Shown: piece after piece, positions 33,033-45,668 of the stretch
How the letters are laid out: each line of letters begins with the position of its first letter
How positions within the stretch are numbered: position 1 is the first letter of the stretch
From: Zygaena filipendulae
Lineage: Eukaryota; Arthropoda; Insecta; Lepidoptera; Zygaenidae
Direction: 5' to 3'
Length of the DNA stretch: 64,000 nucleotides
Assembly (NCBI GenBank): GCA_907165275.2
Contig: OU015655.1
Location: 12,226,501-12,290,500 of the forward strand
Translations under genes and position numbers: made by a program
The notes under the pieces: model-generated
Database searches by the model: none
The model's input: only the letters and a program-made list of their open reading frames with translations
Told to the model about the DNA's origin: nothing

Positions 33033-35120
33033 TCTGAACTCTTGGCGGACACCGAAAGAATCAGCTTGAAACGTCTTATAGTCATTTTTAATCACACATA
33101 AAAATCGTCACTGCGGAACTTCACTGCCGAAAATAAACGTATCTAGTGATTATATTAAATTATCTCTGATAGCACCCAAATACACAACATAATCCACTTT
33201 GAACAGTTTTGTCTATTGTCATTGTCCAATTTTGGAATGAGCTTCGTGTCACAGACTAAGCAACGTAGCGGTAATACAGAAGCTTGTTGTCTAGACAGAG
33301 CAATAGCGGGGTAATTACCCATACTGGTCTCATTAGTATGGGATCTAGGTTTTAAGTTCGATTCACACACATCAGTGAAGCTCACACGCTCACAACAGTT
33401 CCGACACAGTACCAGCACAGTGCGAAATATTCTTTCATGCATTCTCTATGAATTTTGAAAATCGTTTCATTAGATCCAGAGATTATCCGCTACAATGAAC
33501 GTCATAAACTCACAATTTTATTCACAAACTAAACAAACTTTAGCGATATAAGTATTCAAACATCTAATATTACTCATTTATAAATAGAACATGAAACGCG
33601 TTTTAGAATAAGGTTTTCATGCCCAGTTTAGTACACAGAGATATGTAGGTACCTCAAGCGTGCCTGTTAGAAAGAGATAGACCTAAATACCTACATAGCG
33701 TTGTCTGTCTTCCACAGCAGAACCTCGCTGGCTATCACACTGAACTTAGTAAGGTTTCCAGTCTCCGTAGACTCCAATGCAATTAAAGACATGCCCTGAA
33801 ATGTTGACCAACCCTAAATGGAATAGGTAGGTAGGTATCTTTTAAAAGTGTAGGTAGCTGTTACGTTAAATCGATCAAAACCCAAAGGATTTGACAAGCG
33901 TGATCATTTCACAAATGTTTTTATCCACACCCATACTATGAATCCTCTATAAAAGTTTCTGAGACAGCCATAGCAGCTCATAGTTGCCACAATATCATCC
34001 GAACGAATATTACGCACTTGTATCGTAATTGTATCATTGACGTGTGAATAAAAACAAAAATATTTCGTCGATATGTATATAATACTTATAAAAGTAAAAT
34101 GTTAACGTTTCAATAACTACCTGTTTATCAACACCAAAGACCAACACCACCTTATATTTTGTAAGAAATCGGACAAATGGAGCAATTCTAAACTGATAAC
34201 TAATAAGTATAATGTACGTTTTTACTAATTGCAGCAAAGAACGCATACTTTTTTAAATTAATGTTTCAAAAAAGTTGCCGAAAAAGTGTTTCATACCTAC
34301 CGAGTTGTCGTAGTCTGACCGCGGGCATGCACTTACCCGATTTCTCTCACTGGTACGACTGCCAGGTGGCTTTAGCCGGACATGTTTGGCTTTTTACGGA
34401 TTTGTCGCACCAAATATTTTTTCGTCTGGCCTGTCCGGCCTGTCTGGCCTGTTTTCTTAGGCTTTTTGTTTAGCAAGTAAAGCCGCGACTAGACTAATTA
34501 ATTATTTTTATAATTATGAAATATTGTTCGACTTTTAGAACATACCTAATAGGTTTGGCTTGGCTTTAAGAAGCAATGATTAGTTAAAAAAGGTGTGTCC
34601 GGCTTTTAGGGTAAAATATCCGATCAAATTAAGCGTCGAGTCTGGCTTTAGTGTTTTTGGACCCGGCAACCCTACTCACTGGCTTGGATTTGTCAGGACG
34701 TCTAAGTTGTACCAAAGTGTTCAAACGTCAGTTATATTCTACAATGTCCTCGTAGCGTAGCCCCACAGCTGTTGGACACTAGTCCACTGAAACTTGTTAT
34801 TAAATATTCGGCAGCCAGCAAGTACTTTATAATTTCTACATAGAAGTTAGTGTAATTTGACAAGCGTCAAAGCATTACAATTTGTAGCGATAACAGTTCA
34901 GTAGCGGCTGCGTTCAAATCAAAGGAGAAGTATGAAGCCAAATACCAATAATGAGCTGGAGCTCTATACGTGAAGGAAAACATAGTCAAGGAAACTACTG
35001 AGTTTCTACTTTCTACTGACCAGCTAGCTAGCTACTATCTTTAAGTTGAAAATCTGCCGTCAAGCACTTTTGTGTTCCGACAGCCTCACTTAAGACTTGT
35101 TCCTATTCTATACCTATAGG
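33033..35120. other. Intergenic DNA, nothing firm
   Basis: A stretch at 34255-34690 has repeated 'gccgga' / 'tccggcctgtctggcctg' words and may be an old DNA transposon. Its ends were not found. No coding region recognised. Confidence 0.35.
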
Positions 35121-35122
35121 TA

Positions 35123-35353
35123 CAGTGGGCCACATAGACAAGTATATAATACCGCCTTGTAAAATTTATACTGTTTGTAAAACGTCTATATGACGTTATA
35201 AGTCGCCCTTTTTGCAGCTCCAATATTCGTTTCCCGCTTGTATATAGAATTTGGAGCTTGGAGCAGCAAAAACGGCAACTTACAACGTCATACAGACGTT
35301 TTACAAATAGCATAAATTTCACAAGGTGGTATACTTGTCTATGTGGCCCACTG
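35123..35353. mobile_element. Tc1/mariner-like foldback MITE
   Basis: TIRs of about 100 bp beginning CAGTGGGCCACATAGACAAG at both ends, flanked by TA on each side (35121-35122, 35354-35355). The TA duplication and CAGT start fit the Tc1/mariner group. No transposase. Confidence 0.75.
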
Positions 35354-35483
35354 TACATAGTACACAATCTTCGATGAAACCCTCACTTAATAATCAACTG
35401 AGCTGTGATCGAAAACCTAGGCCTTTGATTACAGTTAAAATAATAACCATGAAGCATAAAGAAAGTCTTCAATTTTTTTCAAA

Positions 35484-35665
35484 CTAGTCCCCCGCGGTTT
35501 CGCCCGCCGTAATTTCGGAGTTCCCGCGGGAATTCCAGGATAAAATATAGATATAAAAACCTTCCTCATGAATGAAAATCCGTTGCTTAGTTTTAAAGAT
35601 CTAAGCATAGGTACATAGGGACTGGGACAGACAGACAAGGAGGAAACGACTTTGTTTTATACTAT
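35484..35665 (-). mobile_element. Helitron-type element, minus
   Basis: CTAGTCCCCCGCGGTTTCGC, hairpin GGAGTTCCCGCGGGAATTCC, and right end 'gactttgttttata'. Confidence 0.6.
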
Positions 35666-36698
35666 GTAGTGATTTTTAATGCCTATACCAGAGTAATTTA
35701 TATAGCTTAGGTATTATTTATCGATTAAACTGATAATAATAGTTTTAAAACTACTTTAGCAACATTAGACTATCCGGATTCCTGTGGGATCGAGTAGTAT
35801 ATAGGTGAGCGAAAGTCCTTGTAGGTACGTGTTTAATGTTTTATATAACATAATGTACATAATATATTGTAGATATATAGTAACGTGTTTAGTTAGAATA
35901 TAAGTATAGTTAGTGTTCTTACTTATGAAAAATAAAATAGATATTAAAGTGAACCTTATGCAAGTTAACTTACTCGTGATGCATTTGGCGTACGTTAGAA
36001 ACCGAAAAAAAATTGTAAAAATGTGATCTGATAAATTACGATCCTGCGTACTTCGTTGATCGTACGCAAAAACGGAAGTACCCATCCTATTATCGTCTCA
36101 GAGGACGTCCTGAACCTGGCTCCGATAGGTAGAAAATCCGACGCAAAGCCATCCATTTGTACTTATGGATATAAGTATACTATGAAAGTCTAACTCTTTC
36201 GTGGGGTTACAACTGTGGAAAGATAAATGGAACATGACTGTATTTCATTTCAGTCGGCGCGTACTTATCAACTTTGAGCCTGCGAAATGGAAACTCCACT
36301 CGTTGGACACTAATAGCCACTTTTGAGGTTTCCGTTGGAGCATGCTCTTAATTTTTAACTGCCCTCTCCCTTTTTTCGGGATAAAAATATCCCGTGTTAT
36401 AGACCAAGGATGTTGTAGCTTTTCATCAGTGATAAAAATATTTTTAAACTTGTCTTGTAGACTGTAGTTCCAGAAATTACCTTCAAACTAAAAGATGATG
36501 TACTTTTGTTCTTTTTTTAATGATTATATTATCAACCTTTAAAACATACGTTTAGGCTCGATAAAAACAGAGCGAGAAAGGATTAATTCTATATAACCCG
36601 TCGCCTCTCCGAAGAGTTCGAAACATTTTGGGTCGGTCCCGACGCGACGGTTAGCCGTGAGTACGCGCAAGAACTAAAAAGTTATAAGATACGATTAT
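35666..36698. other. Intergenic DNA, nothing firm
   Basis: A Helitron-like hairpin relic lies near 36370-36480. No gene recognised. Confidence 0.35.
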
Positions 36699-36706
36699 AT
36701 CTAGAC

Positions 36707-36948
36707 CAGTTGTGGGCAAACTTTCTTCATGCAGGGCCAGAAAGTTTATGAAATTTCGGCGGAGAGCCATAATAATTGTAGAAAAATATTGCATAAGTAT
36801 TGTTTTGAAATTCGTTAATCGTTAATCATAAAGTATGAACAATGAACATGCAACAATGACAACTATGCATGACCGTCAAAATTTAATTTCGAAGGTCCGC
36901 CGAGGGCCGGATTAAATTCTTTCGCGGGTCGGAGTTTGCCCACCACTG
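36707..36948. mobile_element. hAT-type MITE with 8-bp target duplication
   Basis: 242 bp with TIRs CAGTTGTGGGCAAACT and, reversed from the right, CAGTGGTGGGCAAACT. Flanking octamers ATCTAGAC (36699-36706) and ATATAGAC (36949-36956) match at 7 of 8 bases. An 8-bp duplication and CAG...CTG ends fit hAT. Confidence 0.8.
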
Positions 36949-37037
36949 ATATAGACTATAGGTCTTTTAAGAGGCACACAGGAGGCGAATTAGCGCCCTG
37001 CATCATCTACTATAAAAAACCATTTCTTATATTTATG

Positions 37038-37235
37038 CTAGCTGTTCCCCGCAGTTTCATCAACGTTATTTTTAGAATTTCCACGGGAAATCTGGGATAA
37101 AAGTACCCTTTGTCCTTTTTTACCCCTGATAACGTGTATCCAAAATTTAATGGTGCTTGTGTAGTTAAGGTGTGAAAAAATAACAGACAGAAAGATAGAA
37201 ACCGTTAGATACTATTGCATATTAATAAGGATTTT
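37038..37235 (-). mobile_element. Helitron-type element, minus
   Basis: CTAGCTGTTCCCCGCAG at the left, mutated hairpin GAATTTCCACGGGAAATC, then 'agtaccctttgtcc'. Confidence 0.55.
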
Positions 37236-38042
37236 AAAGAAATCGATAGAGTGGAAAACATAGAATAGGGTATGTAAATCCTATATTTTGATGACAATTC
37301 ATCTGCAATAGGCATTGTAAGTATAGATTAACAATGTGTGTGTGTGCGTGGGTGTGCGTGTGTCTCACAAAACTTTTTTTTTTTTCGTTTTCAGGACAAC
37401 AATAGCTACAAGAACATATAATATTTAGGTAACTAGATTACACTATTAGCCAATGATAGTTATCATTATATAAAGAACAGAATTTAGCAGTACGTACACA
37501 AAATTATAACTATTTAGATGATAATTCAAGAAACACCGAACTTGAATTAGTAACACAGAACTTAAGAGTAAAAATAAAAGTAAAAATGTAAGGTTTCAAG
37601 ATCGGAATTGGGAACGTAAGTACAATATAATTTTAAAAGCTTTAAATTCAAGCATTGATTTTATCCCTTATTCTATAGCGGAACGAGTCGAAAATCTCTT
37701 ACCTAAATGTTGAAATAGTGATGCAAATGCGGTGTCGAGCCATAGACGAACAACTACGCCATTCAATTACAATTATAACACACGTACACCCCACAGCATA
37801 ACCGTATTGCCTCTACGAGCGGACCGCATATACATATTATGTTTGTGTATGCACATACCGCAAGACAAATCTACCGGTGGCTAAATACTGACCACGTCGT
37901 CGCCTTCGAAAGGACGGTGGGCAGGTGCCGAGTAATAAGCGGTGGCGGTAACGAGATCCGACTATACACTTTAAAAAAAGATTTCGAAATTTTTATGCGC
38001 CATGGGTCCAGCTGTCAACAACAGGATTCCTGAAAGTGTATG
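37236..38042. other. Intergenic DNA with (GT)n and (GAA)n tracts
   Basis: An interrupted GT microsatellite lies near 37335-37362 and a T-run near 37376. A 64-codon ATG frame at 37839-38033 is moderately GC-rich but has no recognised family. Confidence 0.35.
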
Positions 38043-38400
38043 AAGAAGAAGAAGAAGAAGAAGAAAATACATTTATTTCAGCACAACACACAAGAAAAAG
38101 AAATAAACATCAACAGTGCCTAATCTAAAGAGACATAGATAATATCTCTTGCAAGCTCTGCCGAAAGGGTCACCAACTCAGCATCAGCTAGGTGCGGGAA
38201 CACCTAGCGCTGGTTTTCAGTTGGCAGCCCGCTGTCACGCACGGACGGGGGTAACAAAAGAAAAGGCAAAGAAAAAATTATACTATAAGTACATATAAAT
38301 ACAAGTACACCAACTAAACATAAAAAATATATAAGATGAAAAATAAAAAAAAATACAAGTAAATAATTCCCACTGAAATAAACATTAAATACAAAACAAT
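38043..38400 (+). mobile_element. Retroposon 3' fragment, copy 2
   Basis: Starts after (GAA)n and contains CAGCACAACACACAAGAAAA, 'ccgaaagggtcaccaactc', 'agcgctggttttcagttgg' and CAGCCCGCTGTCACGCACGG. It then runs into A-rich sequence. Same family as 28625-28955, opposite strand. Confidence 0.6.
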
Positions 38401-39732
38401 ATAAATACTGCAAGATCCGCAATACATTACTTATAATACAATAATTACAATACAATACTTTTAATACAGTGAAACAATATTTCCAATATTAACACGGAAC
38501 TGAATAATGAAGTGCTGGCAGTTTGTACGGCTACAAAGCAAAATTAAAAAAGTGGCTCATTCAACAGTCGTTTTACAGCTGTGATGAATTTATAGAAATA
38601 AAAATGACAGTATTTATCTGTATTATAATGTTTTGTCATGTTCATTGACATATTTATTTTTAAATTAATTTGACATGTTTACTAATACAATCGTATAACT
38701 AAAATGTATTTATTAATAATAATGTTCAATCATTTTTATATTAATGTAGTTACCTACCTATATGACATGTAATGAATGATACCAATAAATATATCAATAT
38801 CAACAGGATTTCATCTCTCGCAAATACTTCTCACTACTAAGTTTTTTGCGACAATTGCATGTCAGAGGTATAAGGTATAAGTAGGTACAGACGAGCGGTA
38901 TAATTTAATCAAAAATATGGAAATAAATAATTACCCGATTAAGTATTTTAATTATATTTTTAATTCATTTACAGCGTGAGACTGGTTTGACCACTACATA
39001 ACTCCCATTGCACAGTTTGAAATCTATATTTGAACACTACAATAATAATTAATAAAACACTGGACAACTTTCTTATTAAAAACGGATAAAGACTATGATA
39101 AGACAACATACAAATAATTACAACTAATCATCAATAAAATATTTTCCATGATTAATTTAACTATATCCGCTTCCGCTACCGCCTGTTGTCTAGTCCACGC
39201 ATCGTTAATGGAAGGTACAGAGTTGGATTTGTGGTGTTCGAATAATGTATACTATGGTACATACATAATGTGTACTATAGTTTTGGCGCTATTTCCGCCG
39301 TGTTCCCCCTCATACAAGCGCACAATTGGGTCGAGCAACAATACACATAACAATATTAATTGAATAATTAATATTAACCACTGACGATAGGTGATGTGAC
39401 GTCATTGTGAGGTACACTGACGGAAGGTATCGACCGCTTCCTAACTTAATATTAGGTTGTTGACGAGTGAAAGCCGTACCGAAAACACGCGTGTCACGTT
39501 TGTCTTCGTTATTTCAGTCACTTTTCAGCATCTATTTTGGACCCTGAGCAGGAAACTGGCTTTCAAGAGAGCCATGTTTTGACTTGGGGAACAAGCTGAC
39601 ATTGTCATTGGCGTTTCGCCATAATTGAAGAAGTAGATGAAGAGATTTTTATTATTAATAAACATTGTCATTGGCGAATTATAATTATAGACGCCATTTT
39701 AAAGAAGAAGAAGAAGAACTTAATATTAGTTG
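38401..39732. other. AT-rich intergenic DNA, nothing recognised
   Basis: No open frame or repeat that I can name. Short GAAGAAGAAG tracts occur near 39700. Confidence 0.4.
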
Positions 39733-39900
39733 AGGTGAATGTGAGTTTGTTTGTTTGTTTATTTGTTACGCTTTCATGCCTAAACTACTCAACAAATCAT
39801 TATCAAATTTTGTCCAGAAAAGGAAATAGGGAACTTTTTACCCAGAAATTCTCGCGAGAACTCCGAAATTGACGTGAGTGAAACCAGTGGGAACAGCTAG
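39733..39900 (+). mobile_element. Helitron-type element, plus
   Basis: 5' 'ggtgaatgtgagtttgtttg' and 3' CAGTGGGAACAGCTAG followed by T. Confidence 0.6.
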
Positions 39901-40284
39901 TTCCTTGAGAGTGTGTTTATTTATTTATTACGCTTTTGTGCCTGAACTAAGCAACCGCTAATTATGAAATTTCGCATACCTACACGGTTAGCTACAAATT
40001 TCTAGTTACGAATAAATACTAAAGGCTAAAGGGAAATAGATGATGAAAAATACATCTTTTCGTTATATTATTTACTTAAACGGAAAATCTTTGTTCTTTA
40101 AGACTCAATGAAGAAATCTGGTTTGCGCGGAAAATATTTAGGAAGGTCGCACTCATCGAGGATGTTGGGAGGATGCGTGGTACCGTCGGCAACTCATCAG
40201 ATTAGTATTAAATTGTCATCATATTGTCATGGATTGAAATTCAGCAATCGAGGGCAGAGTAAATTATCTATCCTATCTTATCTA
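39901..40284. other. Helitron-like debris and unassigned DNA
   Basis: 'gtgtttatttatttattacg' after 39910 resembles a Helitron 5' end. The rest to 40284 is not assigned. Confidence 0.3.
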
Positions 40285-40562
40285 ATCTTAATATATATAA
40301 ATCACGTGTCACGTTGTTTGTCCGCGATGGACTCCGAAACTACAGAACGGATTTTGATAAAATTTTGCAACCATTTATAATATAGTCCTACTTAAAAGAT
40401 AGGATAGTTTTTATCCCGGAATTCCCGCGGGAACTTCGGAATTAATGCGGGGAACTGCTTATCACCGTAAACTACTGTCAAAGAAGGACACAGAATTCTT
40501 TTTCCCGGAATTCCCGCGGGAACTCCGAAATTACCGCAGATGAAATCGAGGGAGACAGCTAG
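40285..40562 (+). mobile_element. Helitron-type element with two hairpin blocks
   Basis: GGAATTCCCGCGGGAACT occurs near 40420 and 40510. The second block leads to GGGAGACAGCTAG and T. Confidence 0.6.
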
Positions 40563-40797
40563 TACATATATAAAATGCTCTGTCCTGAATGACTGATGGA
40601 TCAACGCACAGCGTAAACCGCTGATCGTAGAGACCTGAAACTTGGAGGGTGTGTTCTTTGTATGACGTAGGCATCCGATAAGAAAGGATTTTTGAAAATT
40701 CAACTCCTAAGGGGATGAAAAGGGGTTGCAAAGTGTGTATCGAACAATTTCGCGGGAACTTCGAAATTAACGCGGGTGAAACCGCGCGGCACAGCTA
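40563..40797 (+). mobile_element. Helitron-type element, divergent subfamily
   Basis: Directly follows the previous copy. Shares 'gatcaacgcacagc' and 'ctcctaaggggatg' with 5190-5467. Ends GCGCGGCACAGCTAT, where CTAG has mutated. Confidence 0.55.
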
Positions 40798-41758
40798 TAT
40801 ACATGCATGCTGTTATTTTCTATTTTGGCTTTAGAACAAGACTCATTTCCCATTTGCACCATTCGACCATGCGCGTTGATTTTCTTTTTGAACTAGATAC
40901 CATCTGAAATGGTGATTGGGACATTTTTTTAATTTGATTCTTCTTTTTTTTTGTTCTTACGAACTTTCGCATACAATGCATTTATCCTAATTCAAGTAAA
41001 ATTTTAATCCAATAGCATTGTTGTACCCTTTAAAATTTGAAATTTAAAGGTTTCAGTAAGGTTTAATACCTTCTTTATTATAGAACCTGTAAGGTTCTGA
41101 TCACAGAGCAAATAAATTAACTAGAGAGGACATGTACCGTATGTACCGTTGCAAAGGAATAAAAATTCTTTTGATTCCATCACAATTATTTAGGTATACC
41201 AAAGTATATTTACCACGATATTCCTAAAACTGAGAATTTTGAAAAGAGTGTTTAAGTAAGTACATACAGTGCGTTTAATACATTCCTTACGTTAATGAAT
41301 GTCTAAGTGCGAGATGAATCGTTTTGTGTGAGAAAATTACTCGGTGCCACTAGTTTCCATCTGTTTTCATACTAAACTAAGTTGATGTCCCTTCTATCTG
41401 TTATTTTCTGTTCTGTGGTTCTGATAAACTCTATACCAAAATACCATTCGTAATGTATAAATCTCGTTCGTAATGTATAATCTTTACATTTTGCCGACTG
41501 TACACACGTTAGCCATTCCAAGGATAATATTGTCTATCATAGGTAACCTTTGCAACACCAGTTTAGGTACATGTTGCATCATGTAAAACAAACGCAGCGA
41601 CACCAAGGGCGCGTGGGTGGGGAGAGCAAGAGCTTTCCTTTGAAGAGAGCAATTGCAGGCTTACATACTTACCTGCATAGAAAAATGCAATGTTGCGACG
41701 CAGAAAATATGACATTGACGCTGGGTTCGACCTTCTCAACTCAACGGCAACGTCTGCT
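40798..41758. other. Intergenic DNA, nothing recognised
   Basis: No gene or defined repeat. A 19-bp partial duplication 'tcgttcgtaatgtataa' / 'attcgtaatgtataaatc' lies near 41447-41480. Confidence 0.4.
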
Positions 41759-42148
41759 CAACATAAGCAGCGTCCAATCAAAATCATCTTAGTTGTCTAC
41801 TAACTAAAGGTACTACTACTACTACTACTACTCTATTCGCTTTTCTCGCTTAGTTAAAATTCCTCGCTTAGTTAAGATTGCACCTGAAGCTTTTTTATGA
41901 TATAGAAAATAATTAGTGAAACCGGCCCAACTCGTGTCTAGTTTGTTACAACGTGAAGGTTCAACATAAGTAGCGTTCAATCAAAATCATCTTAGTTGTC
42001 TACTCACTAAAGGTAGGTACTCTATTCGCTTTTCTCGCTTAGATAAAATTCCTCGCTTAGTTAAGATTGCACTGAGGCTTTTCTGTGATATAGAAAATAA
42101 TTAGTGAAACCGGCCCAACTCGTGTCTAGTTTGTTACATCGTGAAGGT
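41759..42148 (+). repeat. Two-copy 203-bp tandem duplication
   Basis: Copy 1 is 41759-41961 and copy 2 is 41962-42148. Both run from CAACATAAG to CGTGAAGG. Copy 1 has an (ACT)8-type expansion at about 41808-41832 where copy 2 reads AGGTAGGTACT. They are otherwise about 95% alike by eye. Confidence 0.85.
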
Positions 42149-43121
42149 TATTGAAAAAATGGATGGGTTTATTTTTAAATTTTATAATACACTCTACAAG
42201 GTGAGCTTTCTTTGTGTAATATTTAATTAACTTACAAGGGTTTCCGAATCAATTAATTATTATATAAATTATTTTCCACGCCGTGAAAGTAGAAAAAACT
42301 AACAAAGATTATTTTACTTAAAAATAGCGAAAAATAGGGTAGCGACGTCCGTACCTCAATATTTTATATCTACATATAAGTAGGTCCTGAAACTTTGCTA
42401 CTACGCAATATGCACCCTATTAAAAGACTCTAATATAGAGCTTCTCGATGAATCCCTTTTAACAAATTCAAAAACAGATCTTTTTCGATTCATTCGCCAG
42501 CTACGATCGTATAGATGAACGCATGCTAACATAAAGGATCCCACTTATTTATTTTCTATGTTACGTTTTTCTTGTACCTAAAGGATAAATAATATTCGCT
42601 GTTTCTTTCTTACAAAAGTCATTTCAAAAAGTGATATCGAATATAGATACCTATCCAATAATTCTAACTTTTGGTTTGGAATAAATAAGCACATTTCCTA
42701 CTCAAAGCTTATGACAAAAAGCTGTTTGTTAAAGCCGTTTTTGGATTCTTCAGTAATTTCAATTTTGTGGTAGGTAGGTGCTATTTTTATTTAGCATGAT
42801 TTTGTTTCCAGAGACGTAATATTGAAATATGTAGAATCACCAAAGATAATGTAAACGCTATGATAATAATCAGAGAGAAGGTAATCACTATGATAATAAT
42901 CACTACGTGACGTTCAACGTCTGCCGTTTTTGGAAAAATTCGATAGGAATATTCCACTATTATTTTTACTGATGGCGTAGGTATACTAGTATAGTATTAT
43001 ATTATCTGTGGCGTAGGTATTCCTATTTAGCGCAACATTTAATAAATAATGAAAATAAAAAAATGTTTAAATTACTTTTTAAATAGCAATATTCGTTTAT
43101 AAACATCATTGATCATAGTTT
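42149..43121. other. Intergenic DNA, nothing recognised
   Basis: A short duplication 'gctatgataataatcag' / 'actatgataataatcac' occurs near 42858-42903. Otherwise featureless. Confidence 0.4.
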
Positions 43122-43157
43122 TTTATTTCTGTCCCTGACGTCTTCTTTTCTGTAGAA

Positions 43158-43345
43158 TTACTGAGCAGATACTTCCTGTTTTTTAAACAAAATCTTCAAG
43201 CGCTTCTTAATACCTAGAAGACTGCTGAAATTGCTATTTAATACAAAAGATAGAACCCCGTCCGCCATTTTCTGTGAAACCAGAGTGGTATTCATTACAA
43301 CACTGTTTTTGATTGCTCCGCTGCTTTTTATAAAAAGTACCAACA
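43158..43345 (-). CDS. Candidate terminal coding exon, unidentified
   Basis: On the minus strand a pyrimidine tract ending TTTTTTAG lies just before 43345. It is followed by an open frame of about 62 codons ending TAA at 43160-43158. An AATAAA follows about 30 bases later (43127-43122). The peptide (LVLFIKSSGAIK... KKRLKILFKK) has a hydrophobic start and a basic end. There is no ATG at the start, so an upstream exon would be needed, to the right in these coordinates. No family recognised and no partner exon found, so chance is a serious alternative. Confidence 0.22.
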
Positions 43346-43404
43346 CTAAAAAAGAGAATACCTATATACATTTAATTCTTAAGGCTTGAAATTTATTGTA
43401 GACC

Positions 43405-43715
43405 AGCTGTGTCCCGCAGTTTCAACCGCGCGAAAGGTTTTTATACAACAACTTTGTTTCCCGACATCCGATTTCAATGAAACAAGCCTATATGTAGCTC
43501 CAGACTAAGCTTAATCTACCTGTGAAAACCGCATGACAATCTGTTCAGTAGATTCGAAGATTATCGCGAACAAACAGACAGACAGACAGACAAAAGAATT
43601 TTTTTTTTTTTTTTTTGTGCTTGGTTACTCTTCTTTCATCACCCGTCTCAATTTTAGGTAAAAATATTCAATGTACAGAATCGCGTATTCTATTCTTTTA
43701 TTATAGTATAGACTT
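43405..43715 (-). mobile_element. Helitron-type element, long form
   Basis: CAGCTGTGTCCCGCAGTTTC at the left; 'gtgaaaaccgcatgacaatc', (CAGA)n and a T-run follow. The right end AATCGCGTATTCTATTC, then ATTATAGTATAGAC, matches fragments at 16400 and 22060. Confidence 0.55.
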
Positions 43716-45288
43716 GGATGGTTCTAAGTTTCTGATTTGATAACTTAAAATCACTTATAGGAAAATTAATAGAACTGAAAGTGCGGTGGAAGAACTAGAG
43801 ATCACGTTACTACTTCTTTTGGCGCGAACGTCAGTGCTTAGATTTCGAGCGGAATTTTGAATGAAACTAATTTGTATCCATCAGCATTATGTAAATAACA
43901 TAATAAAACCAAACATCAAATTTTTTTCTGTTACTTAGTTTGAATTAGACTTGAATTTGTTTTTTTTTTTTATTTAGGTACGAATAAAATATGCTGCGTC
44001 AGTCGGTCTACGTGACCAGAACTCGTTTCGGATGTACTTAACAGGATAATCGACCTTAATTCAAGTTCCCGTTTCGTTCCGAGGAAGGATAACCTTTGGA
44101 ATTACAAACAATATAGTACAATGTTCTCCTTCAGTACGAACATAAATTCTAAATAATTCTAAATTATACAGCTTCTAGACCGTCGCTTAAGCCTCCGTCC
44201 AGAAAGCCTTATTCAAATATATACATGCATAATAAATATGCGGCGGGGCACGGCTCTGCCTAATGAACGAATGTTGTGTGACTAATATTTCATTTCATAC
44301 CTTGAATTTGCTAACCATTGATAATATTTGCGTTAGCATAATATCAATGTTGCTAAACATATTTGTAAAAGTCATATTAATTTTATGTTTCGATTCCTGC
44401 TTCATTTATTTTCAGGTGACACGATGTATGTAGGTACCCATACTATACCGATCTGCTGCAAAAATACGAGGGCGTAATGGGTATACCTAAGTTTTATATT
44501 TTGAAGTAAAATAGATAAGTTCTCTAGTGACGTATAGGGATATAGGAGTAGTGTTACGGGTTCTTTGCTGGGTTCTCGCCATGAACTTTTAGATAATTTA
44601 ATTTCTGATTACAGATTATTATGGTCATTATTATAGTCATTGATAAGATATTATAATGTAACATTAAATTCCTTGCCATTGATGTGTTGCCTAGTGGTAG
44701 GTTATATTATAATAGGTTATTTTATATTTATTATATGTTTCAGTTCCTCGAAGCTTTTGAAGGAATATTGCAATGACCCGGGGCACAATTCTAAAATAAA
44801 ACCTATGAAACTAGTATTTACACGTAGTTTGTGGTTTGTAAAGGATTTTAAATGTCGAATGTTGAAATTGAGTACCTACCCACCTAAGTATAATTTCATT
44901 GGTGCATATTCGTAATGTTTGCGTTTGGAATTGAGCCTTTACCTTTAAAGTCGTTGAAATTAACCTACTTTGTGACGAAAAGTCGCCACGGGCCAAGTTG
45001 AGTTAATTAAAAACGGTCTCCCTTTTTACTCATTAAGTGAACAAAACGAACGAACGATATGTTTTCTCTGTGGACATTCATTTTGAACTCGTTTATATCT
45101 GTCTGGCATTGATGGAATTGCACGATAATAAATGTTATTTTATTTATTTATACTTGTTTTACAAAGGAAGAAATATTACTAGCATCACAGGAAGCACAAA
45201 TAACGGTCCCACAGTTGCTTTCTCACAAAAATGGGTGGTTAAGCTGGTAATATTGTAAATAATTCACATTATAACTATATATAATAAC
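43716..45288. other. AT-rich intergenic DNA, nothing recognised
   Basis: A frame of 91 codons (44640-44915, +) is AT-rich and lacks family features. I do not call it. Confidence 0.4.
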
Positions 45289-45291
45289 TAA

Positions 45292-45454
45292 CGGCCGCAC
45301 TCAGAGTCGACTTTGATGATTACTAACGAGATATAACTTATTTATTTAAATGCCAATTAGCATTAATTTATTAAACTTGTCTGATTTCGGCAGTTTTTTT
45401 AAAAAAATCTATACTTAACTAAGTAATCATTAAAGTCGACTCTGAGTGCGGCTG
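45292..45454 (+). mobile_element. MITE-B, internally deleted
   Basis: CGGCCGCACTCAGAGTCGAC to its reverse, with TAA at 45289-45291 and 45455-45457. About 75 bp of the left inner arm is missing, so the palindrome is lopsided. Confidence 0.75.
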
Positions 45455-45668
45455 TAAAAGTCTTTTTTATCTAGGATTTGGCTGAAGATATAATATTATG
45501 TTGTTTTGAATATTTTTTTTCAATTTATCCAATAGGATTTATTCTCTAAAATTAAAGTGTTTAATAATTAATAAGTGAATAATAATTTGACACTGGTATT
45601 TATAAAAATATCTATTTAAGAAATTTATAACAATAAAAAACGAGTGATTCGGAAAATAAAATACGATT

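Noticed and set aside
37839..38033. 64-codon ATG frame with moderate GC content
   Set aside because: No splice partners, family features or promoter signals; ends at a (GAA)n tract next to a retroposon.
44640..44915. 91-codon plus-strand frame
   Set aside because: AT-driven composition with many Ile, Tyr and Leu codons; overlaps an equally open minus frame; no motif.
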